A stretch of 64,000 nt of DNA. It comes from Pseudomonas_S sp047607345 (lineage in GTDB: Bacteria > Pseudomonadota > Gammaproteobacteria > Xanthomonadales > Xanthomonadaceae). Of the stretch, positions 23,232 through 31,211 are shown piece by piece. The stretch is taken from contig JASGDF010000084.1 of NCBI GenBank assembly GCA_047607345.1, positions 1 to 64,000 on the forward strand, written 5' to 3'. The position numbers and the translations under genes are program-made. Each line of letters starts with the position of its first letter. Position 1 is the stretch's first letter. The notes below the pieces were generated by a model, which was given only the letters and a program-made list of their open reading frames with translations, was not told the DNA's origin and did no database searches.

Positions 23232-23615
23232 ATGGGTATGCAACGAGTCTTCAAGACGCGCCATTTCACCCGAGGCATGCGCAAGACCGGCCTCACCGAT
23301 GCCGCACTTTGTGCCGCAGTCGCCGAGATGGCCCAGGGCTTGATCGACGCCGACCTGGGCGGTGGCGTGGTGAAGAAGCGGGTTGGCCTGCCTGGGCGTG
23401 GCAAGCGTGGAAGCACGCGAACCATCGTGGCGACCAACAAAGGCAATCGCTGGTTCTTCGTGTATGGCTATGAGAAGAATGAACGCGCCAATATCACCGA
23501 CGCCGAACTGGAAGCCCTGCGAAAGTTGGCGTCCGACCTACTGAAGCTGACCGTTGCCGAGTTGAACAACGCCGTAGAAGTCGGCGAGCTACTGGAGATA
23601 GGCCATGACTGCTAA
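23232..23615 (+). CDS. RelE-like toxin (phage-derived RelE family)
   Basis: A 127-residue toxin: MQRVFKTRHFTRGMRKTGLTD, then GGGVVKKRVGLPGRGKRGSTR, NRWFFVYGYEKNERANIT and LRKLASDLLKLTVAEL. It matches the RelE-like family that pairs with XRE antitoxins encoded downstream. The start is ATG 23232 or the ATG two codons later. It overlaps the antitoxin gene by 11 bases. It lies between two copies of a diverged repeat and is probably cargo of an old mobile element. Confidence 0.88.
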   Translation: MGMQRVFKTRHFTRGMRKTGLTDAALCAAVAEMAQGLIDADLGGGVVKKRVGLPGRGKRGSTRTIVATNKGNRWFFVYGYEKNERANITDAELEALRKLASDLLKLTVAELNNAVEVGELLEIGHDC

Positions 23616-23928
23616 GACCCGCGCCAAAAGCCCACTATTGGAAGCTGTGCACGACACGGCCAAGGGACTGCACGACCACGGCTTCATCACCAAGCGCCGG
23701 ATGAACGAATTCGAGGCCCTGTGCCTGGAACCCGTGCCGGACTACAGCAGTGCCCAGATCCGCAAGCTGCGCACCAGCCTGAAGATTAGCCAACCCGTGC
23801 TGGCCGGGGTGCTGAACACCAGTGTCTCGACGGTTCGCAAATGGGAACAGGGCGAGAAGAAGCCCAGCGGCCCGTCACTGAAGCTGTTGCACCTGATCGA
23901 TCGCAAGGGGATCGAAGCGGTTCTCTGA
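23605..23928 (+). CDS. XRE-family antitoxin (NadS/HigA-like)
   Basis: A 107-residue partner of the RelE-like toxin. The C-terminal helix-turn-helix is ISQPVLAGVLNTSVSTVRKWEQGEKKPSGPSLKLL. The N-terminal region would bind the toxin. It is expected to repress the pair's promoter near 23200. Confidence 0.9.
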   Translation: MTAKTRAKSPLLEAVHDTAKGLHDHGFITKRRMNEFEALCLEPVPDYSSAQIRKLRTSLKISQPVLAGVLNTSVSTVRKWEQGEKKPSGPSLKLLHLIDRKGIEAVL

Positions 23929-24167
23929 AGGCGCTGTCGACCTGCGCCTGCCAGCGTCTGTTGCAGTCGGAAGCGATCGCGGCTGCGACAGGCGCAGACT
24001 TGACGCTTTGTGTCTAGCGTTCGGACTGGACGCACCGCCTAGCGATGGCGCCGAACCTGCCGGATCGACGCTTCGATGGCCGCCGGCTTGATCAGGCCGG
24101 GTCACCGACGAGTGACTTAAGGGACACTCGCCTCGCGGCGCGCGTGTCGGCTATGCAAGCCGCCGCT

Positions 24168-24572
24168 TCAAGCTTCCTGGAACAAGGTGATTTGCAGGGT
24201 GGCCGGAGCATCCAGGCGAGCGTTCAGCGAACCCCACGGCGTCAGCCGCGGCGTGGCGATCACCCGCGCGCCAGCCTTGCGGGCCGCTTCGGTAATCAGG
24301 GCCGCGTCATTCACCTGCAGGGCCACGCGCAGTCGCGGGCTCTCCGCACCGTCGGCCTCCACCCGGTCGATCATGCGCTTTTGCGCGCTGTTGGCGATTT
24401 CCAACGTGGCGCGACCGGCGTCGAGGATTGCGACCCGGGCATTGCCTTCGCCTTGGAAGGCGGCCTGTTCGGCCATGCCGAGCACGTCGCGGTAGAAGTG
24501 CAGCGCGGCATCGTAGTCATCGCTCTCGACGACCAGGCGCAGTTGGTGGACAGAAGACGGTTTTGAAGACAT
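24168..24572 (-). CDS. VOC-fold (glyoxalase/bleomycin-resistance) protein
   Basis: A 134-residue protein of two beta-alpha-beta-beta-beta repeats: HQLRLVVESDDYDAALHFYRDVLG, ARVAILDAGRATLEIA, RLRVALQVNDAALITEAARKAG and LTPWGSLNARLDAP. The fold covers glyoxalases, dioxygenases and drug-binding proteins; the substrate cannot be assigned. I chose the ATG at 24572. It is divergent from the LysR gene with 72 bases between, so LysR probably controls it. Confidence 0.9.
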   Translation of the reverse strand: MSSKPSSVHQLRLVVESDDYDAALHFYRDVLGMAEQAAFQGEGNARVAILDAGRATLEIANSAQKRMIDRVEADGAESPRLRVALQVNDAALITEAARKAGARVIATPRLTPWGSLNARLDAPATLQITLFQEA

Positions 24573-24644
24573 CGGCGGTCTCACTGGAAAGATGGGCGGG
24601 GGAAGTAGTATTTGCGGATAGCTACGCCAGGAAAAATCCACTTC

Positions 24645-25583
24645 ATGTCCGAATTCCAACGACTGGATGTCGTCAATACGCTGCTCGACCAGGCGGGTTC
24701 AGCGCTGGCGGCCTTCGTCCACAGCGCCCGCCTGGGCGGCTTCGCACGCGCCGCCGTCGTGTTGGGCATGACCCCGTCGGGCGTGGCCAAGGCGGTACAG
24801 CGGCTGGAAGCCAGGGTCGGCGTGCGCCTGTTCGCACGCACCACCCGCAGTCTGGGCCTGACCGAAGCCGGGCGACTACTGCTGCCGCCGGCCGAGCGCA
24901 TCCTTGCCGCCGCCGGAGACGCTGCCGATGCATTGGCTCAGCACGATGGCGTGCCGCGCGGGCGGCTGCGCCTGAGCTTGGCCCCGGCCATCGGCAAGGC
25001 ACTGGTGTTGCCGACGCTCACGAGTTTCCGTGAGCGCTATCCATTGCTGGACCTGGAGATCGACTTCGAGGGACGCAGCATCGACCTGGCCGCGGCCGGC
25101 GTCGATGTGGCCCTGCGCACTGGCCCGCTCCCCGATTCTCGCCTACAGGCGCGTGCGCTCGGGCGCGAACGCCTGGCGCTGTGCGCCGCTCCGGCCTACG
25201 TGCGCCGGCGAGGGGAGCCGGAAACCTTGGAGGCGCTCGCCAGCCACGACCTGCTGCGCTACCGGAATCCCAGCGACGGCCGCGTACGCGCATGGCCGCT
25301 GGAGCATGCCCAGACGCTTCCGGAAACGTTGGTGTTCAGCGATCCAGATGCGCTGCGAGTGGCAGTCCTGGCTGGCTTGGGCATCGCGCTGATGCCCGGC
25401 TACGTCACCGCGCCGGCTTTCGCCGAGGGCCGGCTGTTGCCGGTGCTGGCCGATGCATGCACCGGGCTGCGCGGTGCCGAACGCTGGCTGCTATGGCCTC
25501 CAGGCCGCCAGCGGCTGCCTAAGGCACGGGCGTTCATCAACCATGTGGCAGAGCTGTTCGCTGCCCAGGATGCGGATAGCTAG
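24645..25583 (+). CDS. LysR family transcriptional regulator
   Basis: A 312-residue activator/repressor. The N-terminal helix-turn-helix is LAAFVHSARLGGFARAAVVLGM and SGVAKAVQRLEARVGVRLFARTTR. A LysR substrate domain follows with RLRLSLAPAIGKALVLPTL and FSDPDALRVAVLAGLGIALMP. It resembles CrgA-type regulators. I chose the ATG at 24645 (MSEFQRLD). The divergent VOC gene is its likely target. Confidence 0.92.
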   Translation: MSEFQRLDVVNTLLDQAGSALAAFVHSARLGGFARAAVVLGMTPSGVAKAVQRLEARVGVRLFARTTRSLGLTEAGRLLLPPAERILAAAGDAADALAQHDGVPRGRLRLSLAPAIGKALVLPTLTSFRERYPLLDLEIDFEGRSIDLAAAGVDVALRTGPLPDSRLQARALGRERLALCAAPAYVRRRGEPETLEALASHDLLRYRNPSDGRVRAWPLEHAQTLPETLVFSDPDALRVAVLAGLGIALMPGYVTAPAFAEGRLLPVLADACTGLRGAERWLLWPPGRQRLPKARAFINHVAELFAAQDADS

Positions 25584-25954
25584 CGTCGGGTACGCGTTGG
25601 CCGACGATGGATGCCCAGAGACGGGCTGACCAACCTGACGAAGCAGGTGTACAGCCACTCAGTCCGCGAGATGCAGAGCAACACCGTCTCTATCGGGGCC
25701 AACTGGCCTCTGCTTCAGAGCCCTGAGGCCCGATCGGTGACTGACTTGTCGGCAAGCTTCAACTGCATGTCGCCACGAACACCAGGGTAGGACGCTGGTG
25801 CGCAACAAGAACATTTCAGCCAAAAATCCTTGGGCCATTCTTGGGCCATTGATGGCCCAAAACTGCTCGATATCGTTACTCGTAACGATTCAGAGCATTC
25901 GTGGGGATTTTTCGAAAAACCCTTGTATCCCAAGGATTTCCACCTCTTAAGAGG
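25584..25954. other. non-coding region before the tRNA-Val element
   Basis: About 370 bases between the LysR stop and the element's left att. It contains the right copy of the diverged repeat (25715-25866) and no convincing gene; the minus-strand frame at 25715-25933 is part of the repeat. Confidence 0.5.
25715..25866. repeat. diverged long repeat, right copy
   Basis: The partner of 22925-23050, with the extra duplication TTGGGCCATTCTTGGGCCAT before ATGGCCCAA. The copies are about 2.7 kb apart in direct orientation and enclose the toxin-antitoxin pair and the VOC/LysR genes. Confidence 0.6.
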
Positions 25955-25996
25955 TGGTGGGCGGTACAGGGTTCGAACATGTGACCCCTACCATGT
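25955..25996. repeat. attL, copy of tRNA-Val 3' end
   Basis: TGGTGGGCGGTACAGGGTTC and the following 22 bases match 43588-43629 except A for C in the T loop (GAACATG against GAACCTG). It includes the CCA complement. The substitution shows this copy is no longer under tRNA selection. Confidence 0.95.
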
Positions 25997-26121
25997 TAAC
26001 GAAAAAATGACTCCTTTGGAATCACGCACATCCAACCCAAGCCATTGATTTAAGGTGTCATTGTATCCCATTGAGTTTAGGCGCACACTCCGTTTTGCAG
26101 TTACCAAGCAGTTACGGAGCC

Positions 26122-27342
26122 ATGAAGCTTTCCAAGCGCCTATCCCCGCCCGTGGTCGAGTCGGCCAAGCCCGAGGCCGCCCCGTATCGTATCTGGGACA
26201 CCGTGGTGCCGCAGTTGCACCTGCGCATCCAGCCGACGGGCATCAAGAGCTGGAACGTCCAGTGGAGCCGCACCAGCAGCCGCGCGCTCGGGAAGTGGCC
26301 GGGGGTCACGGTCGAGTCGGCCCGTACGAAGGCCCGCACCATCCTGGCCGAAGCCGACCAGCACGGCGCCCCACTGGCCGTCATCGAAGCCGCCAAGCCC
26401 AAGCCGCTGACGCTGGGCAGCTTCATCCGCGAGCACTACGCGCCCTGGGCGAAGGCGAACCAGAAGGCCGGCCAGGCGACGATCGACGCGATCGAGGCTT
26501 GCTTCTCGGAGCTGTTCGACACGCCGCTGAACCAGCTCTCCGCCTTCGACCTGGAACGCTTCAAGTCCAAGCGCCTGAAAGCCGGACGCAAGCCCGCTAC
26601 CGTCAACCGCGACCTGGCACGGATCCGCGGCGCGCTGTCTCGTGCCGTGGACTGGGGAATGCTGGCCGACCACCCGATGAAGACCGTGAAGCAGGCCAAG
26701 GGCGCCGACGACAGCCGCGTACGGTACCTGTCCACCGAGGAAGAAACCGCGCTCAGGAAGGCCCTGGTGGCCCGTGAACGTGATCGCCGGGCGAGCCGGG
26801 AACGCCACAACGCCTGGCACACCGCCCGCGGCAGCGACGGGCATCCGCAGTGGCCTGACGACGGGTTCACCGATCACCTGCTGCCCATAGTGCTGCTGGC
26901 CCTGAATACCGGCATGCGCCGCGGCGAACTGCTGGGCCTGGACTGGAAGAACGTGAACCTGCCCGGCAAGCTGGTCACCGTGACCGCGGGCAACGCCAAG
27001 AGCCGCAAGGCGCGGCACCTGCCTCTCAACGCCGAGGCCCTGGACGTGCTCACGCGCTGGAAGGAGCAGAGCCCAGGCGCCGGGCTGGTCTTCCCCTCCC
27101 CCAAGACCGGCGGCCGCATGGACAACATCAACAGCAGTTGGGAGGAAGCCTGCAGCACCGCCCACCTGGCCGACTTCCACTTCCACGACCTGCGCCACTC
27201 CTTCGCCAGCAAGCTGGTCATGGCCGGCGTCGACCTCAACACCGTGCGCGAGCTGCTGGGCCATTCCGACATCCGCATGACCCTGCGCTACGCCCACTTG
27301 GCTCCGGACAAGCTGGCCGAGGCCGTCGCCAAGCTGGGTTAG
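26122..27342 (+). CDS. tyrosine recombinase/integrase of the tRNA-Val element
   Basis: A 406-residue phage integrase. The N-terminal arm-binding domain (MKLSKRLSPPVVESAKPEAA) is followed by a SAM-like core-binding domain (LGSFIREHYAPWAKAN). The catalytic domain has the first Arg in NTGMRRGELLGLDW, HDLRHSFASKL, and LLGHSDIRMTLRYAHL with the Tyr nucleophile. It drives site-specific recombination at tRNA-Val. I chose the ATG at 26122, 125 bases past attL. It reads inward, away from attL. Confidence 0.95.
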   Translation: MKLSKRLSPPVVESAKPEAAPYRIWDTVVPQLHLRIQPTGIKSWNVQWSRTSSRALGKWPGVTVESARTKARTILAEADQHGAPLAVIEAAKPKPLTLGSFIREHYAPWAKANQKAGQATIDAIEACFSELFDTPLNQLSAFDLERFKSKRLKAGRKPATVNRDLARIRGALSRAVDWGMLADHPMKTVKQAKGADDSRVRYLSTEEETALRKALVARERDRRASRERHNAWHTARGSDGHPQWPDDGFTDHLLPIVLLALNTGMRRGELLGLDWKNVNLPGKLVTVTAGNAKSRKARHLPLNAEALDVLTRWKEQSPGAGLVFPSPKTGGRMDNINSSWEEACSTAHLADFHFHDLRHSFASKLVMAGVDLNTVRELLGHSDIRMTLRYAHLAPDKLAEAVAKLG

Positions 27343-27397
27343 TTGAGCGTTCACCAACTTACATGTACATTATTCTGTACATATCTGGATGCCTGTC

Positions 27398-27649
27398 ATG
27401 AATACCATCACCTACACTACTGCCCGCGCCTCACTGGCTGACACGATGGACCGGGTGGTCAATGACCACGAGCCGGTCATCATCACCCGCAGCCGGGAGC
27501 AGTCCGTGGTCATGGTGTCGCTGGACGACTACAAGGCCATGGAGGAAACCGCCTACCTGCTGCGTAGCCCGAAGAACGCTCAGCGCCTGCTACGGTCGAT
27601 TGCGCAACTTGAGGCCGGCGCCGGCCTGGTGCGGGAACTGGCCGAGTGA
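27398..27649 (+). CDS. yefM: YefM/Phd-family antitoxin
   Basis: An 83-residue antitoxin (MNTITYTTARASLADTMDRV, EPVIITRSREQSVVMVSLDDYKAMEET), the full YefM signature. It binds its own promoter (an AT-rich stretch at 27355-27385 with a TGTACAT-type palindrome) and neutralises YoeB. An in-frame ATG at 27389 is an alternative start. Confidence 0.95.
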   Translation: MNTITYTTARASLADTMDRVVNDHEPVIITRSREQSVVMVSLDDYKAMEETAYLLRSPKNAQRLLRSIAQLEAGAGLVRELAE

Positions 27650-27900
27650 TCCTGCAGTTCTCGGATGATGCCTGGGAGGATTACCTCTACTGGCAGCAGG
27701 CCGACCGCAAGCTGTTGAAGCGCGTCAACGAGCTGATCAAGGCGATCCAGCGCGACCCATTCCAGGGAATCGGAAAACCCGAGCCGCTCCGACATGCGCT
27801 TGCAGGCTACTGGTCAAGACGCATCAACGACGAGCACCGGATCGTCTACAAGGTCGAGGGTGACGTGTTGATGATCGCGCAGGCTCGATACCACTACTGA
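27646..27900 (+). CDS. yoeB: YoeB-family mRNA interferase toxin
   Basis: An 84-residue toxin starting at a GTG that overlaps the antitoxin stop (GTGA). WEDYLYWQQADRKLLKRVNELIKAI, then PFQGIGKPEPLRHALAGYWSRRI and EHRIVYKVEGDVLMIAQARYHY carry the catalytic Glu, Arg and His and the terminal Tyr of YoeB. It cuts mRNA at the ribosome. The pair is an element-stabilising module next to the integrase. Confidence 0.96.
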   Translation: MILQFSDDAWEDYLYWQQADRKLLKRVNELIKAIQRDPFQGIGKPEPLRHALAGYWSRRINDEHRIVYKVEGDVLMIAQARYHY

Positions 27901-28047
27901 CAGTACAAACCCCGCCAAGTGCTGAACAAGTGTCCACCGAACAGGGGCAAGATCAGGTGCGCGCACGCCTGAGCTTGCAGGTCAGAATGGTTTGGCTGAT
28001 CGCCACGAGACCTTGAAAATGGCGGCGGACCGCCTGATGATGGGGAC

Positions 28048-28236
28048 ATGGAAGCCCGTGTCGCTAAGCTCGAAAGCACGTCAGACCATATCCTCCGGGA
28101 GCTGGTCGAGATGAAGGCTGATGTCCGCGAATTGCGCCGCGATGCCAAGACGGATTTCCGGCTGCTGTTCGGCGCCATCATTGCTGTGGCCCTCGGCTTA
28201 GCCGGACTCATGGCGAAGGGCTTCCACTGGCTCTAG
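28048..28236 (+). CDS. small coiled-coil membrane protein (XhlA-like)
   Basis: A 62-residue protein: a charged coiled-coil segment (ARVAKLESTSDHILRELVEMK) and a C-terminal membrane helix (LLFGAIIAVALGLAGLMAKG). The layout matches small phage hemolysin XhlA-like or holin-accessory proteins. It stands alone between YoeB and a strong terminator. A lysis or membrane role is inferred only from topology. Confidence 0.65.
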   Translation: MEARVAKLESTSDHILRELVEMKADVRELRRDAKTDFRLLFGAIIAVALGLAGLMAKGFHWL

Positions 28237-28263
28237 TCGCCCTCACCTCCCCAGCAGACGACC

Positions 28264-28286
28264 AACCCCGCTCCGGCGGGGTTTTT
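28264..28286 (+). terminator. intrinsic terminator after the small membrane protein
   Basis: AACCCCGC-TCCG-GCGGGGTT followed by TTT. A second stem at 28305-28326 (AAGCCC/GGGCTT) faces the other way and may end the minus-strand gene at 28346. Confidence 0.85.
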
Positions 28287-28345
28287 GTGGCCTCCCCAAA
28301 GCAGAAGCCCAGCCGGAGCGGGGCTTAGCTTTATACGGTCAAGCA

Positions 28346-29284
28346 TTATTCGTCTCGTGGCGCCGGCAAAGATTGGTATATTCCACCAATCTTTATTGCT
28401 TCCGATTTCCCGCCAGGCAGAAGATTGGCCTTTGTCAGGATGTACTTTGGAAATTTTGTTGGAAGGTACTCATTCCTAAACCAAGTGCGGAACTGTGCAA
28501 GGGCGGTATCGGGGTAGGCATTCGGCTTCTGAGGGTTGCTTAGTGACTGTGGATAATAAGCCGGATAGTTGTGCTCGTAGGGAATGCGAGCACCGAATTT
28601 ATCTTCGAGATGGTTATCAATCCAATACTTTCCCCAGTGCTGCCCAACGCTAATATCAGGGATGGTTTTATGGTTTACCGTCAAATCAGCCGTAATGAGG
28701 TCCACAATGAGGCCGGTAATTTCATTGAAAACAGTGAAATAACCATTTGGTGCGGAATTTTTTAGCAGAGATACCCGGTCGTGATGATATTTCCACTTGT
28801 CGGAAGGTAGATATTCGAGTGCATCATAGATGAATTTTCGCAGGCCGTACGCAGCGAATTTCCTGTAATTAATCAATGCATCCGTGCTATCTGCTTTCGA
28901 TTCAAACGCGTAATATTCCAAGAATGCCATACAGACGACATCCGGATAGGCGAAGTGGGGGCTTCCATTTTGGATTGTCTCGATATAAAGCTTCTTCTCG
29001 TTGTAGCCCTTGTCAAATAGATACTTCCTGAAGTAGGAGATCCGATCTTTACCAAATACCACATCATCGAAGTGCTCCTCCCACTCATTGGTGATCGTCT
29101 GGATCACGCTTCTGTTGATCCCAAGCACCCCCGCAAGGCCTCTCTGCGTGAGATAGGGGACGCCGTTTTCCAGTACCCCCATTTCAATGCCATTGACATC
29201 CCGCTGAACCTCAACGCCCAGGTCCAGAACGCCCTGTTTGGGGGTGGCCAGTTGCGAGCCGGTCTTTCCTCCTAACTTATTCAT
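28346..29284 (-). CDS. BstA-like phage protein, KilA-N/P63C type (candidate abortive infection)
   Basis: A 312-residue protein, AT-rich for this genome (bases 28681-28740 are 24/60 GC). The N-terminal half (GVPYLTQRGLAGVLGINRSV, then HFDDVVFGKDRISYFRKYLF) resembles a KilA-N-type DNA-binding region. The C-terminal half (WKYHHDRVSLL, GYFTVFNEITGLIVDLI, IPDISVGQHWGKYW, YEHNYPAYYPQS, KPNAYPDTALAQFRTWFRNEYL, KFPKYIL) fits the P63C-domain proteins of phages. In lambdoid prophages BstA aborts infection by competing phages and is expressed from the repressor side. Here it lies downstream of an Arc-like repressor on the lysogenic strand. The BstA identity is inferred, not proven. ATG 29284 is chosen for its AAGGT; 29299 is possible. 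Confidence 0.7.
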   Translation of the reverse strand: MNKLGGKTGSQLATPKQGVLDLGVEVQRDVNGIEMGVLENGVPYLTQRGLAGVLGINRSVIQTITNEWEEHFDDVVFGKDRISYFRKYLFDKGYNEKKLYIETIQNGSPHFAYPDVVCMAFLEYYAFESKADSTDALINYRKFAAYGLRKFIYDALEYLPSDKWKYHHDRVSLLKNSAPNGYFTVFNEITGLIVDLITADLTVNHKTIPDISVGQHWGKYWIDNHLEDKFGARIPYEHNYPAYYPQSLSNPQKPNAYPDTALAQFRTWFRNEYLPTKFPKYILTKANLLPGGKSEAIKIGGIYQSLPAPRDE

Positions 29285-29434
29285 TCCATTACCTTTCATG
29301 GCGGCCAGTTCGAGCCTTGATGTTAGCGCGATTCAGCCGCGTCGCACTCACTGTTCAGGCTGGTCTTTGTGGCCCATAGCCATCCAGCATGCCCCGCCCC
29401 TCAAGCATGCAGAGGTTTCATAGCTAGGCCACCC

Positions 29435-29764
29435 TCACCCTTTGGGGGGCTTGGGAGGCTTGGGGGTGGGGGGCTCGTCGACCTTTCCGCCTGGCTGGCC
29501 TAGGAGGGACTTTTCTCCCTCCGGCAACTTCAGGTGCTCGAAATTACCTGTCTGCCTCATCACATCCAGCAAACGGACAAGGCCGCGCATGAGCGGCTCG
29601 AACTCTGGGTCATCGTTCATTCGCGTGGCTTCAAAGCTCCTCTCCAGCCTGGCCACGATCTCGGCGTTCATGGATTTGGAGGTGCGTGCCGCCTCCCCCG
29701 TCAGCTTGGCGTGCAGCCCGTTGGGAATGCGCAGGGTGATCCGTGTGTAGCCGTCTTCGCTCAT
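29435..29764 (-). CDS. Arc-like ribbon-helix-helix repressor
   Basis: A 109-residue protein. The first 50 residues are a ribbon-helix-helix domain (GYTRITLRIPNGLHAKLTGEA, then SKSMNAEIVARLERSFEA), the Arc/Mnt fold. A leucine-rich middle region and a Pro/Lys tail (PPTPKPPKPPKG) follow. It is divergent from the excisionase-like gene, and the gap carries palindromic GACACC...GGTGTC sites that are its probable operators. It is the likely maintenance repressor of this element. Confidence 0.88.
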   Translation of the reverse strand: MSEDGYTRITLRIPNGLHAKLTGEAARTSKSMNAEIVARLERSFEATRMNDDPEFEPLMRGLVRLLDVMRQTGNFEHLKLPEGEKSLLGQPGGKVDEPPTPKPPKPPKG

Positions 29765-29774
29765 GCGGGGAATT

Positions 29775-29852
29775 CCACCATTTTCGTGTCGAAAAGTCTT
29801 GACACCATTTCGGTGTCATGCGCTAATTCGAACGACACTGAAATGGTGTCAA
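29775..29852. promoter_or_regulatory. divergent promoters with three GACACC-ATTTC-GGTGTC operators
   Basis: Sites: a partial CCACCATTTTCGTGTC (29775-29790), a perfect GACACCATTTCGGTGTC (29801-29817) and an inverted GACACTGAAATGGTGTC (29834-29850). TTGACA of a rightward promoter (29799-29804) overlaps the second site and has GCTAAT 17 bases on. TTGACA of a leftward promoter overlaps the third site. A repressor bound here would block both directions. Confidence 0.8.
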
Positions 29853-29879
29853 TAGCATTCACCCACACACGAGAATCCC

Positions 29880-30077
29880 ATGACCACCAAGCTCGCCTAC
29901 ACCCTCGAGGAGGCCGCTGACCAGCTCAGCGTCACCCGATCCCATCTGTTCAAGCTCATCAACACCGGTCTGCTCAAGACCTACAAAACCGGAAAACGCC
30001 GCTTCGCCAGCCACGCCGCCCTGGTCGAGTGCCAGAAGGCGATGGAGAAGGCCTCCAACGCTGGGAGGGCTGCATGA
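29880..30077 (+). CDS. excisionase/AlpA-like helix-turn-helix protein
   Basis: A 65-residue protein (MTTKLAYTLEEAADQLSVTR, HLFKLINTGLLKTYKTGKRRFASHAAL), the compact winged helix-turn-helix of excisionase-family DNA-binding proteins. It is the first gene of the rightward early operon behind the operator region and overlaps the next start by 4 bases. Confidence 0.88.
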   Translation: MTTKLAYTLEEAADQLSVTRSHLFKLINTGLLKTYKTGKRRFASHAALVECQKAMEKASNAGRAA

Positions 30078-30358
30078 ACGCTCTGACCAACAAGCTGGCT
30101 GCCATCGGCCTGAAAGCCATCGAAGCAGACCGAGCCACTCTCATGCGCAAGGCCGCCCGTCAGGACTACTTGCGAGAGTTCGAGGAATGGAAATACCAGC
30201 GTGGCATTACCGAGCGCATCACCGCTGACGATTCGCGCTGGCCCGCCCTCTGTGCCCATGTCGCCAACACGAAGGCAGGTCGCGCCTACGTGGAAGCCCA
30301 GCGCAACGAAAAGAATGCCAAGGCCCGGCTGGCATCAGCAATCAGGAGGGCTGCGTGA
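30074..30358 (+). CDS. hypothetical early protein, family shared with the P4-like island
   Basis: A 94-residue protein. WKYQRGITERITADDSRWPAL and AQRNEKNAKARLASAIRRA match the product of 8712-9101. No domain is recognised. It overlaps both neighbours (ATGA and GTGATG), typical of a compact phage operon. Confidence 0.75.
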   Translation: MNALTNKLAAIGLKAIEADRATLMRKAARQDYLREFEEWKYQRGITERITADDSRWPALCAHVANTKAGRAYVEAQRNEKNAKARLASAIRRAA

Positions 30359-30579
30359 TGAACACCATCGCCAATCCCCCGCGCGCCGAACGCAAGGTCG
30401 AGCTGCTGGAGGCCAGCCAGGAGGTGAAGGAGATCATGGCCGCCGAACGACGCGTGCTGGACCTGGAGGAGCGGGCCGCCGAGTACGCCGACGAGCCGGA
30501 CACGCTGGCGTCGATCAACACCGAGCTGGGCTATGCCCGCGCTCGCCTGGAAAGGCTGGTGTCGCCATGGCGCCGCTGA
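30358..30579 (+). CDS. small coiled-coil early protein
   Basis: A 73-residue, highly charged protein (ERKVELLEASQEVKEIMAAE, RRVLDLEERAAEYADEPDTL) that is probably a coiled coil. The start is ATG 30358, or the GTG one codon before. No family is known. The operon context supports a real gene. Confidence 0.65.
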   Translation: MNTIANPPRAERKVELLEASQEVKEIMAAERRVLDLEERAAEYADEPDTLASINTELGYARARLERLVSPWRR

Positions 30580-30656
30580 CCCCGAAGACGAAAACGGCCC
30601 GAGCGCGCCAACGCCCGAGCCGTGAGAGCAATCCCGAAACCGACCAAGGAAACGAG

Positions 30657-30884
30657 ATGACCATGAACACTGTAGCAGAGAAGCCATCCCCCGTCCTGGC
30701 AATTCCGCTGTCCCACAACCCGAGCACGGTCAGGATTCTTCCTGCCAACTTCCCCAACAGAGAGCTGAAGGTTGAGCTGCGGCTCAGCCGTGACCGAACT
30801 AGTTGTGTTTTCTTGACCGCTAGAGAGGCCCAGCAGCTCGCAGCCGCGTTGACCCACATGGCTTTCCTCGAGGGGAAGCGCTGA
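30657..30884 (+). CDS. small hypothetical early protein
   Basis: A 75-residue protein (MTMNTVAEKPSPVLAIPLSH, SRDRTSCVFLTAREAQQLAAAL). The ATG at 30657 has AAGGAAACG as Shine-Dalgarno. An in-frame ATG at 30567 would add 30 Arg/Thr-rich residues and is less likely. No function is known. Confidence 0.65.
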   Translation: MTMNTVAEKPSPVLAIPLSHNPSTVRILPANFPNRELKVELRLSRDRTSCVFLTAREAQQLAAALTHMAFLEGKR

Positions 30885-30885
30885 C

Positions 30886-31211
30886 ATGAATATGACCACG
30901 ATTATCGACGCGCTCACCGACCACACAGCGAGCGGCAGTGCCCAGGACTACGACGTGGTAGGCAAGCTTGCTGCGAAAAAGCTGATCAAGCTGCGCAATG
31001 ACCTGAGCAACACGTTGTCGGCCAACATCAGCGCCCTTCGTACCGCCGGCGATCTCATCTCCAGCTACGACGAGAAGACAGGTGAGTTCGACCACAACGG
31101 CGTGGGCTGGATGATCAAGCACCTGGCGGAAACGCAGGGTGAACAACCGCCTCAACCGTCTCGGCTACGACAACGGCGGCAATCCGATCAAGGAGGTGCC
31201 CCATGGCCGCT
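30886..31211 (+). CDS. hypothetical early protein with probable frameshift
   Basis: It starts MNMTTIIDALTDHTASGSAQ. Protein-like sequence continues to GVGWMIKHLAET near 31132. There the natural-looking frame changes: +1 reads RVNNRLNRLGYDNGGNPIKE to VPHGR and stops at 31209-31211 over the next ATG, the overlap used across this operon. The unshifted frame runs on to 31392, antiphase to the next gene, with unlikely Arg/Ser-rich sequence. So either a one-base indel or a sequencing error lies near 31130. No family is recognised. Confidence 0.5.

Noticed and set aside
30201..30566. N-terminal extension of the early gene at 30657
   Set aside because: It overlaps two real genes in other frames and is Arg/Ala-rich; the Shine-Dalgarno supports 30657.
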